From: Parvibium lacunae
GTDB lineage: Bacteria > Pseudomonadota > Gammaproteobacteria > Burkholderiales > Burkholderiaceae_D
Direction: 5' to 3'
NCBI RefSeq assembly: GCF_003335215.1
Contig: NZ_QPGB01000002.1
Location: 372,001-436,000 of the forward strand
Length of the DNA stretch: 64,000 nt
Positions within the stretch are counted from its first letter, which is position 1; the number at the start of each line of letters is the position of its first letter. The translations under genes were made by a program, and so were the position numbers. A model generated the notes under the pieces. The model searched no databases. It worked only from the letters and a program-made list of their open reading frames with translations, and had not been told where the DNA came from. Shown here one piece after another: positions 18,915 to 28,875 of this stretch.

Positions 18915-20129
18915 TTATTTTTGAACCTTGGCCGGGGTCACATTGCTGCCGAGCTTACGCACCGTCGTCAGGCTGTCACTCAGGGTCGGCAATTGAATAC
19001 TGAGCGTCGTACTACCGAGGCCCTGCAATTGTTGTGCGACCAGTGTCACACTTTTTTGCTGACCATCAAAGTAACGCTGCAACCAGTCTTGGGCCTGGCG
19101 AATATCGGCACGGAAGGCCTCTTCGTTACGCGACATCAGCGCCAGTCGGGCATTCAGCAAACGTAGTTTGAAATTCTCGCGCACGAAATAGGCCTGATTC
19201 GGGCTGAGTAGCAGCGCCTCTGGGGTATCCACTTCGCGCACGCGAATCAGTTCACGTAATTGTGCCCAGATTTTTGCCGCCGCCGTTATCACGGTATGCT
19301 GTAGCCGTAACCAGGCTATCTGCCAAGGGGCTTCCCCCTTGAAGGTGATCTCAGTCTCGGGCACTGGGGCTGGCGGCGCCGCCAGGGCGGCAGCGCTGTT
19401 GCTGGTCTTGCCCACCACGGGCTCAGCCACGTCATGCTGGCTATCCGCCAGTAGGGGCAGTGCATCGACCGCCAATACCAAGTTATCCAACTTGACCGCC
19501 ATGCCCGCTAGATCTAACTGTGGCAAGAGTTTGAGTCGATCCATGTCTTGCGCTAAGGCTTTGCGCAGCGGTAGGTATTGCGGCCGATCAACCCGCGCCA
19601 GCCGGGTATCTGCCGTCTGCAAGGCAGCCAGTGCGCCGGCGACATTGCCACTGAGCTGTAGCTGTTGATTGGCGACTTGAAGAGTTTGCTCAATTTCCGT
19701 AAGCAACCAATCATCGCGGCTTTGTGACAGATCGCGGTAGAGCTGCTCAAGGGCTAACTGTTGGCTCTGCGACGTCGCAATCCGCTCTTCCATTTGCGCA
19801 ATACGGTTCTGGATATCGCGCACTGCATTGCTGGCTTCTTTGGCAAACAAACGCGCCTCTTGCGACACCGCATCATTGTCTTGCACACGCCGGGCCAACT
19901 CACGCTGCACATGGTCAAGCGCATTGATTTGATAAATGCTGGCCCCCACCAACAGTGCCAATACGCCAAATAGCAAACGCCGACGCCAAGCGGCTGAAAA
20001 AGGCAAGCCACGGGTTTGTCGAATGATGTATGGCGCGGTCGGCGCAGCGTCCGGTGCCCGTTCGGAATCGGGGGGGGCGCTTGTGGCAGCTGAGGGAGTA
20101 GTGGAATGCGGGGAATCAGTGGAAGTCAT
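18915..20129 (-). CDS. hemX: HemX-type membrane-anchored protein
   Basis: About 404 residues from the ATG at 20129. A Ser/Pro/Ala-rich N-terminus is followed by one membrane helix (about 49-66, FGVLALLVGASIYQINAL), a coiled coil (about 70-135) and a C-terminal domain with the family segments WLLTEIEQTLQVANQQLQL, LLSPNQAYFVRENFKLRLL and NARLALMSRNEEAFRADI. The family accompanies hemC and hemD in gamma- and betaproteobacteria. An earlier claim that it is a uroporphyrinogen methyltransferase is not supported by its sequence. Confidence 0.9.
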   Translation of the reverse strand: MTSTDSPHSTTPSAATSAPPDSERAPDAAPTAPYIIRQTRGLPFSAAWRRRLLFGVLALLVGASIYQINALDHVQRELARRVQDNDAVSQEARLFAKEASNAVRDIQNRIAQMEERIATSQSQQLALEQLYRDLSQSRDDWLLTEIEQTLQVANQQLQLSGNVAGALAALQTADTRLARVDRPQYLPLRKALAQDMDRLKLLPQLDLAGMAVKLDNLVLAVDALPLLADSQHDVAEPVVGKTSNSAAALAAPPAPVPETEITFKGEAPWQIAWLRLQHTVITAAAKIWAQLRELIRVREVDTPEALLLSPNQAYFVRENFKLRLLNARLALMSRNEEAFRADIRQAQDWLQRYFDGQQKSVTLVAQQLQGLGSTTLSIQLPTLSDSLTTVRKLGSNVTPAKVQK

Positions 20130-20173
20130 ACGATGCACAGTAAATCGAATATCACCCCATTCTAATCGCTGAT

Positions 20174-21046
20174 CTATGCGGAATCGCGCCTGGCTTGCGC
20201 CAGAGAATCGATTAATCCGCTATCGCCTGTGCCACACAGGTGAATGTCGAGAAAACCCAACGTTTTGGCCCGTTCGGCGATGCGCGGGTGAGGCACCCAA
20301 ACCGGCTGGCGCCGCGCCCAAGACAGCGAGATACCGCCCATCTCAAGCATGCTGATGAGATTACTGGCGCCCTCACTGCTGCTGAGCACCCAGGCCAGGG
20401 GCTGTTGCACCGCTTGCCACCCTCGCAGGGTGGTTTGTTGGGGGGCGGTTAATGGCGGGCAGCGACGCGCATAACAAGCGACAACATCCACCACTGCCCC
20501 TGCCGTTTGTAATTGCCGAGCAAGCCACTCACGCCCGCCCTGTCCGCGCAGGATTAACACACGCTGCGCCGCCCATTTCCCGCTCACGGTGCGCGGCAGG
20601 TAGTGCTCGTTCAGCACTTGCCAGAGCGTTTCCGAGTCATAGCGAGCGGTCTCGGCTGGCGCGTTGGAAGTTGCGCCCTGCGGGGAAAACACTGAGACAG
20701 TCGGGGCTAGGCCCTCGGTTTGTAGGGTTTGCAAGCTACCCGGCCCCAACACCGCAATCGTCGTGGTCGCCGGCCAAGTTGTGAGCAAAGTCGGGGCTGC
20801 AGTCACAGACATCAAAATCGCATTTGGGCTTACCCAAATCACCAAATCATAGGTCGGTAAAGCCGCCAAGGCTTGGGCTAGCTGTTGTTGCGCCGGCTCA
20901 TCAGCCAAGCCCGTAATTTCTAGTGTCGGCAAGGCCCAGGCAGCGTAGCCAGCCGCTTGCAGTCGGGCCACACTGTGGATCGCCTGCGCCAACGGGCGGG
21001 TGACGACCAGGATCGGCAACGGCGTCAACGCGGGCAGGTGACTCAT
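20174..21046 (-). CDS. hemD: Uroporphyrinogen-III synthase
   Basis: Cyclises hydroxymethylbilane to uroporphyrinogen III. The 290-residue protein is a weakly conserved two-domain family member: an N-terminal [20 protein letters not shown] and [15 protein letters not shown], then [12 protein letters not shown], and a C-terminal [11 protein letters not shown]. Identification rests on these and on its position: the start overlaps the hemC stop by 4 bp (ATGA). hemX follows after 44 bp. Confidence 0.92.
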   Translation of the reverse strand: MSHLPALTPLPILVVTRPLAQAIHSVARLQAAGYAAWALPTLEITGLADEPAQQQLAQALAALPTYDLVIWVSPNAILMSVTAAPTLLTTWPATTTIAVLGPGSLQTLQTEGLAPTVSVFSPQGATSNAPAETARYDSETLWQVLNEHYLPRTVSGKWAAQRVLILRGQGGREWLARQLQTAGAVVDVVACYARRCPPLTAPQQTTLRGWQAVQQPLAWVLSSSEGASNLISMLEMGGISLSWARRQPVWVPHPRIAERAKTLGFLDIHLCGTGDSGLIDSLAQARRDSA

Positions 21047-22128
21047 GGGATGCTGCTGGCGCTGGGCTGGGCGGTATTATCGGCCTGCAAGCAAGCCTCT
21101 AAAATTGGCGCCGCCCCACCGGCCAGCAAGGCTGCGGCCACACGTTGCCCCAAGGCGTCGGCTGCCGTCAAATGGGCCTGCCAAACCGCCTGATCAGGCA
21201 GGCAAGGCCAAGTATCCAACATCACTGACGCTTGCTCTTGAATGATGCTTTGACCAGTTGGCGCGGCCACCAAACCACGTAAGATCAGTTTCGCGCTGCC
21301 CTGACCTTGGGGCAATAGCTGTGCATAAGCGGCCAACGGAACCTGACAACTACCGCCCAACAGCCGCGCCAGTGCGCGCTCGGCAGAGGCGCACAGCGTC
21401 GTTTGGGGGTCTTGCAGCGGCGCGAGCCAACGCTGAATGTCGGTACGCTGCCGCAAACACTCGATGCCCAAGGCCCCTTGCGCGGGGGCGGGCAAACTCT
21501 GCTCGGTCGGTAAAATGGCGCGAATGCGCTGCGCCAAGCCGAGCCGCTTAAGCCCCGCCGCCGCTAACACAATCGCCTGGTATTCGCCGCGATCGAGTTT
21601 TGCCAGGCGCGTATCCAGATTGCCCCGTAAGGGCTCTATGCGTAATGCGGGAAACTGATGGGAAATTTGCGCAGCACGACGCATACTGCTGGTGCCAACA
21701 ATCGCGCCCGCCGGTAGCTCGGCCAAACTGGCGTAATCGTTAGACACCAAGGCATCACGCGGATCAGCCCGTTCCAGAATCGCTGCAAGGCTAAAGTCTG
21801 GCTCTAATTGCATGGGAACATCTTTTAGCGAATGCACCGCCAGATCAGCCGCGCCCGCTGCTAAGGCCACTTCCAGCTCTTTGATAAACAAGCCTTTACC
21901 TCCAACCTTGGCCAGGCTTCGATCAAGAATCTGGTCGCCGCGCGTGGTCATGCCAAGCAACTCGACCTGACAGTCCGGATAAAGCCGCTGGAGCCGCTCG
22001 CGCACATGCTCCGCCTGCCAGAGTGCCAGCCGACTCTCACGAGTCGCAATGATCAACCGCGAGGGGGAGGCCTGTGACGCATCGGACACAGGAGAGGAAA
22101 GAGCATGCAGCGGCGTAGAGAAGGACAT
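21043..22128 (-). CDS. hemC: Porphobilinogen deaminase (hydroxymethylbilane synthase)
   Basis: Joins four porphobilinogens into hydroxymethylbilane. From the ATG at 22128 the protein has 361 residues, slightly long because of an N-terminal 30-residue lead and an enlarged C-terminal domain. Motifs: [44 protein letters not shown] and [15 protein letters not shown], whose Cys carries the dipyrromethane cofactor. It is the first gene of the hem run; algR ends 158 bp... upstream on the same strand, so read-through from algZ-algR is possible. Confidence 0.97.
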   Translation of the reverse strand: MSFSTPLHALSSPVSDASQASPSRLIIATRESRLALWQAEHVRERLQRLYPDCQVELLGMTTRGDQILDRSLAKVGGKGLFIKELEVALAAGAADLAVHSLKDVPMQLEPDFSLAAILERADPRDALVSNDYASLAELPAGAIVGTSSMRRAAQISHQFPALRIEPLRGNLDTRLAKLDRGEYQAIVLAAAGLKRLGLAQRIRAILPTEQSLPAPAQGALGIECLRQRTDIQRWLAPLQDPQTTLCASAERALARLLGGSCQVPLAAYAQLLPQGQGSAKLILRGLVAAPTGQSIIQEQASVMLDTWPCLPDQAVWQAHLTAADALGQRVAAALLAGGAAPILEACLQADNTAQPSASSIP

Positions 22129-22286
22129 GATGTTGGTAGCGAAAACAGACAAACGCTAGTTTACTGGAGCTCGGCGCTATTTCTGATCGTCAACAAGGAG
22201 AATGCGGCATCAGCGAACCATCAATGGCTCTACAACTGGGCTAAGTTAGTCAACTCGATTCACTGCAATCGTATTTTTACCCGTTA

Positions 22287-23183
22287 TCAAGGCTGTTTTA
22301 ATAAGGTTTTCACTTGTGTCCATTGGCGACGGCTGATGGGTAATCGCTCACTGACGCCATTCAGGATGACTTCCCACGAGGCTTCACTGGTTCGCTCATG
22401 ATCGCCCCCTTCGAGAAGGGGGGCCAGTTTTCCTTTAACCACGCCACTCATGGCGGCTTTCGCGACCAAGGCATTGCGGTGGATCCGAATAAACTGCGCT
22501 TGAAACTCCTCTTCCAGTGCGGTGAGCGATTCCTCTAGCAAATACGCTGCTTGTGCCGTACGCACCGTGACATATTTCAACTCGGCTTTGAAATAGATCA
22601 CGTCGGCTATGGGCACCAGAATAAAGCGACCGCGTTGATGAATCGTTAAGTGTTGGCGGATGGTTTTTTGTAGGGCCGTTTGTAGGGCTGTCAGCTCGCT
22701 AGGCGATGTTGGGCTGGCGGTTTCTGGCTGGTCTGTCACAACCGTCATACGCGAGGCTTGAACCCGCTGCAGTGCCGTTAGCAGACGTTCGGCGCGAACC
22801 GGTTTCAATAAATAATCGAGGGCCTGTAAGTCAAACGCGGTGAGCGCATGCTGATCATAGGCAGTAATGAAAATGATCGCGGGTAAATGGGGATGATGGC
22901 CACGGGCGGCGGGCTCAGCCTGTAAGCGCCAACGATCTAGGATATGACGCGCTAATTCGAGCCCATTCATCGCCGGCATTTGAATATCTAACAACACCGC
23001 ATCAACCGACTCTTGGCTCAAGCAGGTCAGGGCTGCTGCTGCAGTATTGACTGCCGCAACGACCTGAGTCGGTAGGCTGACTGCAATATCGTCGAGCATG
23101 AATTGCAGCCGTTGCAACGCAGGCTGTTCATCATCCACCAACAGTAGGCGTAATGGCTTGGTAGCAGGAGGGAGCGTGGTCAT
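22287..23183 (-). CDS. algR: LytTR-family response regulator (AlgR-like)
   Basis: A 298-residue regulator: a CheY-like receiver at about 10-145 (LLLVDDEQPALQ, phospho-acceptor Asp66 in VLLDIQMPAMNG, and conserved Lys in LLKPV) and a C-terminal LytTR DNA-binding domain at about 190-295 (FIRIHRNALVAKA). Its kinase gene lies 50 bp upstream, and hemC follows downstream. The same arrangement next to hemC and argH occurs in Pseudomonas as AlgZ/AlgR; the targets here are unknown. Confidence 0.9.
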   Translation of the reverse strand: MTTLPPATKPLRLLLVDDEQPALQRLQFMLDDIAVSLPTQVVAAVNTAAAALTCLSQESVDAVLLDIQMPAMNGLELARHILDRWRLQAEPAARGHHPHLPAIIFITAYDQHALTAFDLQALDYLLKPVRAERLLTALQRVQASRMTVVTDQPETASPTSPSELTALQTALQKTIRQHLTIHQRGRFILVPIADVIYFKAELKYVTVRTAQAAYLLEESLTALEEEFQAQFIRIHRNALVAKAAMSGVVKGKLAPLLEGGDHERTSEASWEVILNGVSERLPISRRQWTQVKTLLKQP

Positions 23184-23233
23184 GGTTAAATCAACTCAAT
23201 CACAGTGGGATACCCGCAGTCTAGGCAGCGACA

Positions 23234-24349
23234 CTACGCGCCATGTTGGGCCGGTTTGCGCGGAATATGCCGCACGGGAAAAGTGAGTCGTACCTGAAAC
23301 TGGCGACCTGATGGATCGCCACCGGCTGGCGACTCAACAATCGTCGTATTTAATACGGCCTCAACATCATAAAGCAGTGCTAGCCGCGCACGAATATTGT
23401 CCAGCGCCAGATGATTACCTTTGGAGGTATGGTCAGCATGGTAAGGATTGGTAATTTCAATGCTCAGCCGGCGCTCGTGGTGGTGAATCTGGATCAGAAT
23501 CATGCCGCCGTCAATCGCCGGCTCGATGCCATGATGAACAGCATTTTCTAGCAGGGGCTGCAACAATAGGGAAGGAATCATGATGTCTGGCGACAGCGCA
23601 GTACTATCGGGCAATCGCCACTGTACTTGCAAACGTGTGCCAAGCCGTAATTGCTCGACCGCCAGATAGCGCTGGCATAAGCTGATCTCGGTGGCGAGTG
23701 GCAGCAGATCATGGCGCTCACGCATCAACTCACGGAATAAATCAGCCAGATCTTCCAGGGTTGCTTCAGCACGACGCGGGTCAGTACGAATAATCCCCAA
23801 AACAGCATTGAGGCTGTTAAACAGAAAATGGGGACGGATTCTTGCCTGCAACGCTTGCAGGCGGGCTTCGGCAATGGCCGGGGAAAAGGCCCGCGCCCGT
23901 AACTCAAAGTAATGTTGCAAGGCCAGGCCCATCAGGGCTGCAGAGAGGCCACGCCAGGCGTGCAATAGCGCGGGGGCCTCATTCAACCATAGCAGGCTTT
24001 CAATCAGAAAACCGCACCCAATCGCCAAACTGGCAGGGACAGCAAAGGCCGCCCAGCGCTGTAGCCACACATTTGCGGGAACCAAGCGCCGCACTAAACA
24101 CAAACAAACCAAACTCAAAAACGTAACAGGCTGCAGCCAGACGGCCAGTTGGGTATATTGCGCCACCGAGCTATCAAACCCAAACCAGGGCCATAAGCAG
24201 GCCAAGAAAGCCAGGCCATTGACACACAGCAGTACCCGAATCACCACCCCTAAACTACACCAGTCTGGTGCATAAACATCATGCTGTTGTGGCGTTACCG
24301 GAAAGCGAAGAAGGCGAAGGGGCTGTTTTATAATCTGGTTTAGCTGCAT
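23234..24349 (-). CDS. algZ: Membrane sensor histidine kinase, LytS/AlgZ type
   Basis: Partner kinase of the AlgR-like regulator. The protein has 371 residues from the ATG at 24349, chosen because AAGG precedes it. Four hydrophobic segments span about 32-150. A His_kinase domain follows, with phospho-acceptor His174 in ARIRPHFLFNSLNAVLG, and an ATPase domain with N-box LLQPLLENAVHHG (about 255-267) and a G-box region LALDNIRARLALLY. There is no extracytoplasmic sensor domain, so the signal is probably perceived in the membrane. Divergent from argH. Confidence 0.9.
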   Translation of the reverse strand: MQLNQIIKQPLRLLRFPVTPQQHDVYAPDWCSLGVVIRVLLCVNGLAFLACLWPWFGFDSSVAQYTQLAVWLQPVTFLSLVCLCLVRRLVPANVWLQRWAAFAVPASLAIGCGFLIESLLWLNEAPALLHAWRGLSAALMGLALQHYFELRARAFSPAIAEARLQALQARIRPHFLFNSLNAVLGIIRTDPRRAEATLEDLADLFRELMRERHDLLPLATEISLCQRYLAVEQLRLGTRLQVQWRLPDSTALSPDIMIPSLLLQPLLENAVHHGIEPAIDGGMILIQIHHHERRLSIEITNPYHADHTSKGNHLALDNIRARLALLYDVEAVLNTTIVESPAGGDPSGRQFQVRLTFPVRHIPRKPAQHGA

Positions 24350-24486
24350 GTCTGTTTGCCTTACGCATGTGACTGGCCGGTTGTCTCGACCCCTTGGCCG
24401 CACAACTGACACGCGATTTCATTACTCACCCATTCATTCACTGGCAGCGTCAACCCGCTGCCTGGGTAGCCCAAAGGTAGCCGAAC

Positions 24487-25938
24487 ATGACCACCACCCC
24501 TGCTGATTCCAACGCTGATTCCCAATTCAACCGCAAAGCCGAAGCATGGTCAGCCCGTTTTTCTGAGCCAGTCTCCGAGCTTGTCAAACGTTATACGGCT
24601 TCGGTCTTCTTTGACAAGCGTTTAGCCGAATTTGATATTCAAGGCTCACTGGCACATGCAGAAATGCTACACAGTGTCGGTTTATTATCGGCCCAAGACT
24701 GGGAAGCAATCCAACAAGGCATGGCCGCCATTTTGCAAGAAATCCAGCAAGGGCAATTTGAATGGCTGTTGGATCTAGAAGATGTCCACCTCAATATCGA
24801 AAAACGCTTGATCGAAAAAATTGGCGATGCAGGTAAACGCTTACATACCGCACGCTCGCGCAACGACCAAGTGGCAACCGATATTCGGCTGTATCTACGG
24901 GCACAAGTGGATGATCTGCTGTCGCTCTTGCGCGACGTTCGCACGGCCTTGTTGAATCTGGCTGAACGCCACGCTGCCACCATTTTGCCGGGCTTCACGC
25001 ACCTCCAGGTCGCTCAGCCGGTCACGTTCGGCCACCACCTGTTAGCCTATGTAGAAATGTTTACGCGTGATAGTGAGCGCCTGCAAGATTGTCGCAAGCG
25101 CATCAATCGCCTCCCCTTGGGGAGTGCGGCGTTAGCCGGGACCAGTTATCCGATAGATCGCGCCCGTGTCGCGGCGACCTTGGGGTTTGCAGAAGTGTGT
25201 CGCAATTCTCTGGATGCCGTTTCCGATCGTGACTTTGCGATTGAGTTTTGTGCGGCGGCCGCGCTGATCATGACCCACATTTCCCGACTCTCCGAAGAAC
25301 TGATTTTGTGGATGAGCCCACGGGTTGGGTTTATCGATTTACCCGACCGTTACTGCACCGGTAGCTCAATCATGCCGCAGAAAAAAAATCCTGATGTCCC
25401 CGAACTCGCGCGAGGCAAAACAGGTCGTGTCACCGGCCACTTGTTGGGCTTACTCACGCTCATGAAAGGCCAGCCCTTGGCTTACAACAAAGATAATCAG
25501 GAAGATAAAGAGCCCCTCTTTGATACCGTCGATACCGTGCGCGATACCTTACGCATTTTTGCCGACATGATTCCAGGTATCCAGGTGCAAACCGCCGCCA
25601 TGGAAGCAGCGGCGCGGCAAGGCTATGCAACAGCAACCGACTTGGCGGATTATCTGGTCAAACAAGGTTTGGCCTTCCGTGATGCGCATGAAGCAGTTGC
25701 CCATGCCGTGAAAGTCTGTGTGCAGCGCGGGGTTGATCTCGCTGAACTGTCGCTGGCCGAACTCCAGGCCGCGAGTGGATTAGCCAACGCCGCCGCGTTG
25801 ATTGATGAGCGTGTCTTCAGCGTTCTCACCCTAGCCGGCTCGGTTGCCAGCCGTGATCACGTGGGCGGCACGGCGCCGAATCAAGTCCGTCAAGCCATCA
25901 CGGCTGCGCGCCATCTATTGCAACAAGAGGCTCAGTAA
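24487..25938 (+). CDS. argH: Argininosuccinate lyase
   Basis: Splits argininosuccinate to arginine and fumarate, the last step of arginine synthesis. The 483-residue protein carries the family motifs: [39 protein letters not shown], and the signature [16 protein letters not shown] with its catalytic Ser loop. The N-terminal 20 residues are an extension over shorter homologues. It stands alone, divergent from algZ. Confidence 0.97.
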   Translation: MTTTPADSNADSQFNRKAEAWSARFSEPVSELVKRYTASVFFDKRLAEFDIQGSLAHAEMLHSVGLLSAQDWEAIQQGMAAILQEIQQGQFEWLLDLEDVHLNIEKRLIEKIGDAGKRLHTARSRNDQVATDIRLYLRAQVDDLLSLLRDVRTALLNLAERHAATILPGFTHLQVAQPVTFGHHLLAYVEMFTRDSERLQDCRKRINRLPLGSAALAGTSYPIDRARVAATLGFAEVCRNSLDAVSDRDFAIEFCAAAALIMTHISRLSEELILWMSPRVGFIDLPDRYCTGSSIMPQKKNPDVPELARGKTGRVTGHLLGLLTLMKGQPLAYNKDNQEDKEPLFDTVDTVRDTLRIFADMIPGIQVQTAAMEAAARQGYATATDLADYLVKQGLAFRDAHEAVAHAVKVCVQRGVDLAELSLAELQAASGLANAAALIDERVFSVLTLAGSVASRDHVGGTAPNQVRQAITAARHLLQQEAQ

Positions 25939-26020
25939 ACCCCACCTGTACCGGAGGCTTTTGGGTGAAAGGCAAGCGACGCCAGCGACGCCCAGTGGCC
26001 GCGCTGGCATGCCACTGCGC

Positions 26021-26986
26021 CTACGCGCTGGGGGCGGTACGCTCGGCCAAGCCTTTGGGGAGGGGAAAGGCGACTTGTTCTTCGACGCCAGGCAATTTGC
26101 GGATACTGATCGACCCAAACTCACGCAGGCGTTGTAATACGGCTTCAACGAGCACTTCGGGCGCTGAAGCCCCGGCCGTAATACCGACCCGGCCCTTGCC
26201 CGTGACCATCTCGGCTTGGAGGGCCTCGGCATTTTCAATCAGATAGGCAGGGACTTGCAGTTTTTCCGCAACTTCGCGCAAGCGATTGCTGTTAGAGCTG
26301 TTCGGGCTGCCAATCACCAGCACCACATCTACCTGCGGGGCCATGATTTTGACGGCATCTTGGCGGTTTTGTGTGGCATAGCAGATATCTTGTTTTTTCG
26401 GCTCGGCAATCGCCGGGAAACGCGCTTTGAGTGCGGCAATGACTGCCGCGCAGTCATCCACACTCAGCGTCGTTTGGGTCACATAGGCCAGCTGTTGGGG
26501 GTCTTGCACTACGAGGCGGGCGACATCGTCGACCGTTTCGACCAAGTAAATCCCGGCCGTTGCTTGCCCCATTGTGCCCTCAACCTCCGGGTGCCCAGCG
26601 TGGCCAATCATGATGATCTCTTTCCCTGCGGCCCGCATCTTACTGACTTCAACATGTACCTTAGTCACCAGTGGACAGGTCGCGTCAAACACCGTTAACT
26701 GGCGTTGCGCTGCTTCCAGCCGAACTGCCTGCGGCACACCATGCGCGCTGAATATGAGGGTGTTACCCGGTGGCACATCGGCCAGCGCTTCAATAAAAAT
26801 GGCTCCTTTGGCACGCAAATCTGCCACGACATACTGATTGTGGACGATTTCATGGCGGACATAGATCGGTGCGCCAAACTGCGCCAGTGCGCGCTCGACA
26901 ATTTCAATCGCACGATCTACCCCAGCACAAAAGCCGCGTGGCTGGGCAAGCAGGACCTCGGTCAACGCATGGGTCTCAGGTTGCAT
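26021..26986 (-). CDS. ispH: 4-hydroxy-3-methylbut-2-enyl diphosphate reductase
   Basis: Last enzyme of the MEP isoprenoid pathway, making isopentenyl and dimethylallyl diphosphate with a [4Fe-4S] cluster. The 321-residue protein has the three cluster cysteines: Cys20 ([16 protein letters not shown]), Cys104 ([12 protein letters not shown]) and Cys202 ([11 protein letters not shown]), and the EVL...[11 protein letters not shown] segment. Its ATG shares one base with the fkpB stop codon (TAATG), indicating translational coupling as in the familiar fkpB-ispH pair. Confidence 0.97.
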   Translation of the reverse strand: MQPETHALTEVLLAQPRGFCAGVDRAIEIVERALAQFGAPIYVRHEIVHNQYVVADLRAKGAIFIEALADVPPGNTLIFSAHGVPQAVRLEAAQRQLTVFDATCPLVTKVHVEVSKMRAAGKEIIMIGHAGHPEVEGTMGQATAGIYLVETVDDVARLVVQDPQQLAYVTQTTLSVDDCAAVIAALKARFPAIAEPKKQDICYATQNRQDAVKIMAPQVDVVLVIGSPNSSNSNRLREVAEKLQVPAYLIENAEALQAEMVTGKGRVGITAGASAPEVLVEAVLQRLREFGSISIRKLPGVEEQVAFPLPKGLAERTAPSA

Positions 26987-27435
26987 TAGAGTACTCCTAT
27001 GATCTTGACATCAAAACGTAAGGCTTTGCCAGCCAGGGGATGGTTAAAATCAAACAGGGCATAGTCAGGGGTTAAAGTCTTTAACACCCCCGCGTAACGG
27101 CCACCATCAGGGCGGGGGAAATCAACAATGTCACCGGGTTGGTAGTCGGTGTCGGTGGGGCTGTTGGCGGTCAAAGTCGCCCGTGAAATTTTCTGTATCA
27201 GCTCAGGATTACGCGGCCCAAACCCTTCCTCAGGGCTCAGCTCAAAACTGGCTTCATGGCTTTCAGTCAAACCCAACAAACGGGCTTCCAAGCCAGGTGA
27301 CAGCTGGCCCATGCCCATTTGAATGGTGGCCGGCTTGTCGTCGAAAGTCGACACAATTTCACCGAACGCCTCTTGCTCATTCAATAACAGGCGGTAATGC
27401 AGGGTAACGTGAGAATCGGCTTGGATGGTAGACAT
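26986..27435 (-). CDS. fkpB: FKBP-type peptidyl-prolyl isomerase, SlpA/FkpB type
   Basis: A 149-residue cytoplasmic isomerase and chaperone. From the ATG at 27435: [39 protein letters not shown] and [18 protein letters not shown] follow the SlyD/FkpB plan of an FKBP core with an inserted-in-flap chaperone domain; there is no SlyD-like His-rich tail. An upstream ATG at 27462 would add 9 residues. It is coupled to ispH and divergent from radC. Confidence 0.93.
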   Translation of the reverse strand: MSTIQADSHVTLHYRLLLNEQEAFGEIVSTFDDKPATIQMGMGQLSPGLEARLLGLTESHEASFELSPEEGFGPRNPELIQKISRATLTANSPTDTDYQPGDIVDFPRPDGGRYAGVLKTLTPDYALFDFNHPLAGKALRFDVKIIGVL

Positions 27436-27515
27436 GATGAGCTTAACCGCAAAAATAGACAAAATAGGGCTGATATTCTAAGCTAAATGCCTCTTTCCTG
27501 CGGAATCCTTCCATT

Positions 27516-28190
27516 ATGGCAATCAAAGACTGGCCAGCCGATGAACGGCCTCGCGAAAAACTGATTCAGCATGGGGCGCAGGCCTTAAGTGATGCGGAAC
27601 TGTTGGCGGTCTTTCTGAGAGTCGGGGTTAAAGGTCAAAGTGCGGTTGAATTGGCGCGCACCTGCCTGCAGCAATACGGCAGCTTGCAAGGGCTGTTTGC
27701 CGCCGATCTGCAAAGCTTGGGCCAGATTCATGGCATGGGTAGTGCGAAATATGCCCAACTACAGGCGGTGTTAGAAATGGCCAAGCGAGCGCTCGCTGAA
27801 ACCCTGCGCAGCACCCCCATACTAGGCTCACCACAGCAAGTACGCGATTATTTGCGTCTGCATTTGGGGCATGCCCCACGCGAAGTGTTTGTGGGTCTTT
27901 TCTTGGATAGCAGCAATCGTTTGATTGCGTTACAGGAGCTAGCTCACGGCACCCTGAATGAAGCCACCGTTTATCCACGGGAAGTCGCCAAATATGCCCT
28001 GCAACACCATGCCGCGGCGGTGATCTTTGCGCATAACCATCCCGGCGGGCAGTTGCAAGCCAGTCGCGCCGACATCCAGTTGACGCAGACTTTGCGCGAC
28101 GCTTTAGGTCTATTGGATATTCGCGTGCTGGACCATTTCATCATCACCCGCCACGGCACCCTCTCGTTGGCAGAAAACGGCCAGTTATAA
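27516..28190 (+). CDS. radC: RadC/UPF0758 family JAB-domain protein
   Basis: A 224-residue protein of uncertain function; the name comes from a mutation later found to lie elsewhere. N-terminal part (about 1-95) with a helix-hairpin-helix-like LQSLGQIHGMGSAKYAQLQ, C-terminal MPN/JAB metal domain (about 105-224) with His173-Asn-His175-Pro-Gly-Gly and Asp186. The ATG at 27516 has no strong ribosome site. Its last 6 bases overlap the convergent small gene. Confidence 0.92.
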   Translation: MAIKDWPADERPREKLIQHGAQALSDAELLAVFLRVGVKGQSAVELARTCLQQYGSLQGLFAADLQSLGQIHGMGSAKYAQLQAVLEMAKRALAETLRSTPILGSPQQVRDYLRLHLGHAPREVFVGLFLDSSNRLIALQELAHGTLNEATVYPREVAKYALQHHAAAVIFAHNHPGGQLQASRADIQLTQTLRDALGLLDIRVLDHFIITRHGTLSLAENGQL

Positions 28191-28439
28191 CGCAGAATTG
28201 GTAGGGGCGCTGGTTTTCGTTGCCAGTAGCGCCCGGGCTTGTTCGCACCAGTACGTCATCGCGGCATAGTAGCCTTCCCACACACAGCCATTGCAGCCAC
28301 GACCACAACAGCTGGTTGGCTGTTCCGGCGGGTCCCGAAACGTAATACCCTGTTTAGTCAATTGAACGCTTAACTCGGCGATCCATTGCTTGGCCTGATC
28401 AGCGCTTGCGGGTAAAGGGTGATATGAGTTTTGAGTCAT
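28185..28439 (-). CDS. Oxidoreductase-like N-terminal domain protein, small
   Basis: An 84-residue protein with the compact motif PPEQPTSCCGRGCNGCVWEGYY at about 37-58, matching the family called 'oxidoreductase-like protein, N-terminal'. Four Cys in the pattern CC-x3-C-x2-C suggest a metal or cluster site. Function is unknown. It overlaps radC tail-to-tail by 6 bp and lies just upstream, divergently, of the first Fur-controlled promoter. Confidence 0.85.
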   Translation of the reverse strand: MTQNSYHPLPASADQAKQWIAELSVQLTKQGITFRDPPEQPTSCCGRGCNGCVWEGYYAAMTYWCEQARALLATKTSAPTNSAL

Positions 28440-28493
28440 CTGTCATATTTTAAGGCTTAATTCCCAGTACAAGACTACACGCTGGGCACCCCC

Positions 28494-28522
28494 TTGCAAA
28501 TGAGAATGATTATCATTATTAT
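28494..28522 (+). promoter_or_regulatory. Fur-boxed promoter of the DUF2325/bacterioferritin unit
   Basis: TTGCAA (28494-28499), 17 bases, TATTAT (28517-28522). A Fur box at 28502-28520 matches the 19-bp consensus GATAATGATAATCATTATC at 16 positions and fills the space between the two hexamers, so bound Fur would block polymerase. Confidence 0.88.
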
Positions 28523-28551
28523 AAAAAGACCTCATTTATTTGGAGTTACAC

Positions 28552-28863
28552 ATGCCAATCTCTCATGACTTAATACCGCCGGACATAAATGAACACCCTC
28601 CCGAAACACTGGTGCACAATGGATTGTGTAAAGTCAGTGCATGTAGCCATTGCGGGGTGGTACAACTGATGCTTCAGTATCTGACGCTACGTTTTGACGA
28701 AGCAGCCTTCTCCCAATTGGTTGCCACCTTGGTGCTCGCTGAAAAGAAACAGGAGGCGCGCCGCCAAGCTCAGGCAGCCGGGTCAATTCAGCCCAGCAAA
28801 TCAGCAGACTCAGCGCAAACTGAAGGGCTCCATACTCAACGCTTACCCACCCATCTGCACTAA
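28552..28863 (+). CDS. Small hypothetical protein with a CxxC site, iron-regulated
   Basis: A 103-residue protein I do not recognise by name. It has an N-terminal segment with Cys26, Cys31 and Cys34 (CKVSACSHCG), a helical middle (LMLQYLTLRFDEAAFSQLV) and a low-complexity polar tail. The ATG at 28552 is preceded by GGAG six bases upstream; an earlier TTG is rejected. It is the first gene behind a Fur-boxed promoter and lies 12 bp ahead of the DUF2325 gene. Cys spacing and context suggest metal binding, which is inference. Confidence 0.8.
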   Translation: MPISHDLIPPDINEHPPETLVHNGLCKVSACSHCGVVQLMLQYLTLRFDEAAFSQLVATLVLAEKKQEARRQAQAAGSIQPSKSADSAQTEGLHTQRLPTHLH

Positions 28864-28875
28864 ACAGGCCACAGC

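Noticed and set aside
26216-26698. 160-codon plus-strand frame inside ispH
   Set aside because: It is antisense to the iron-sulfur enzyme whose three cluster cysteines are in the minus frame.
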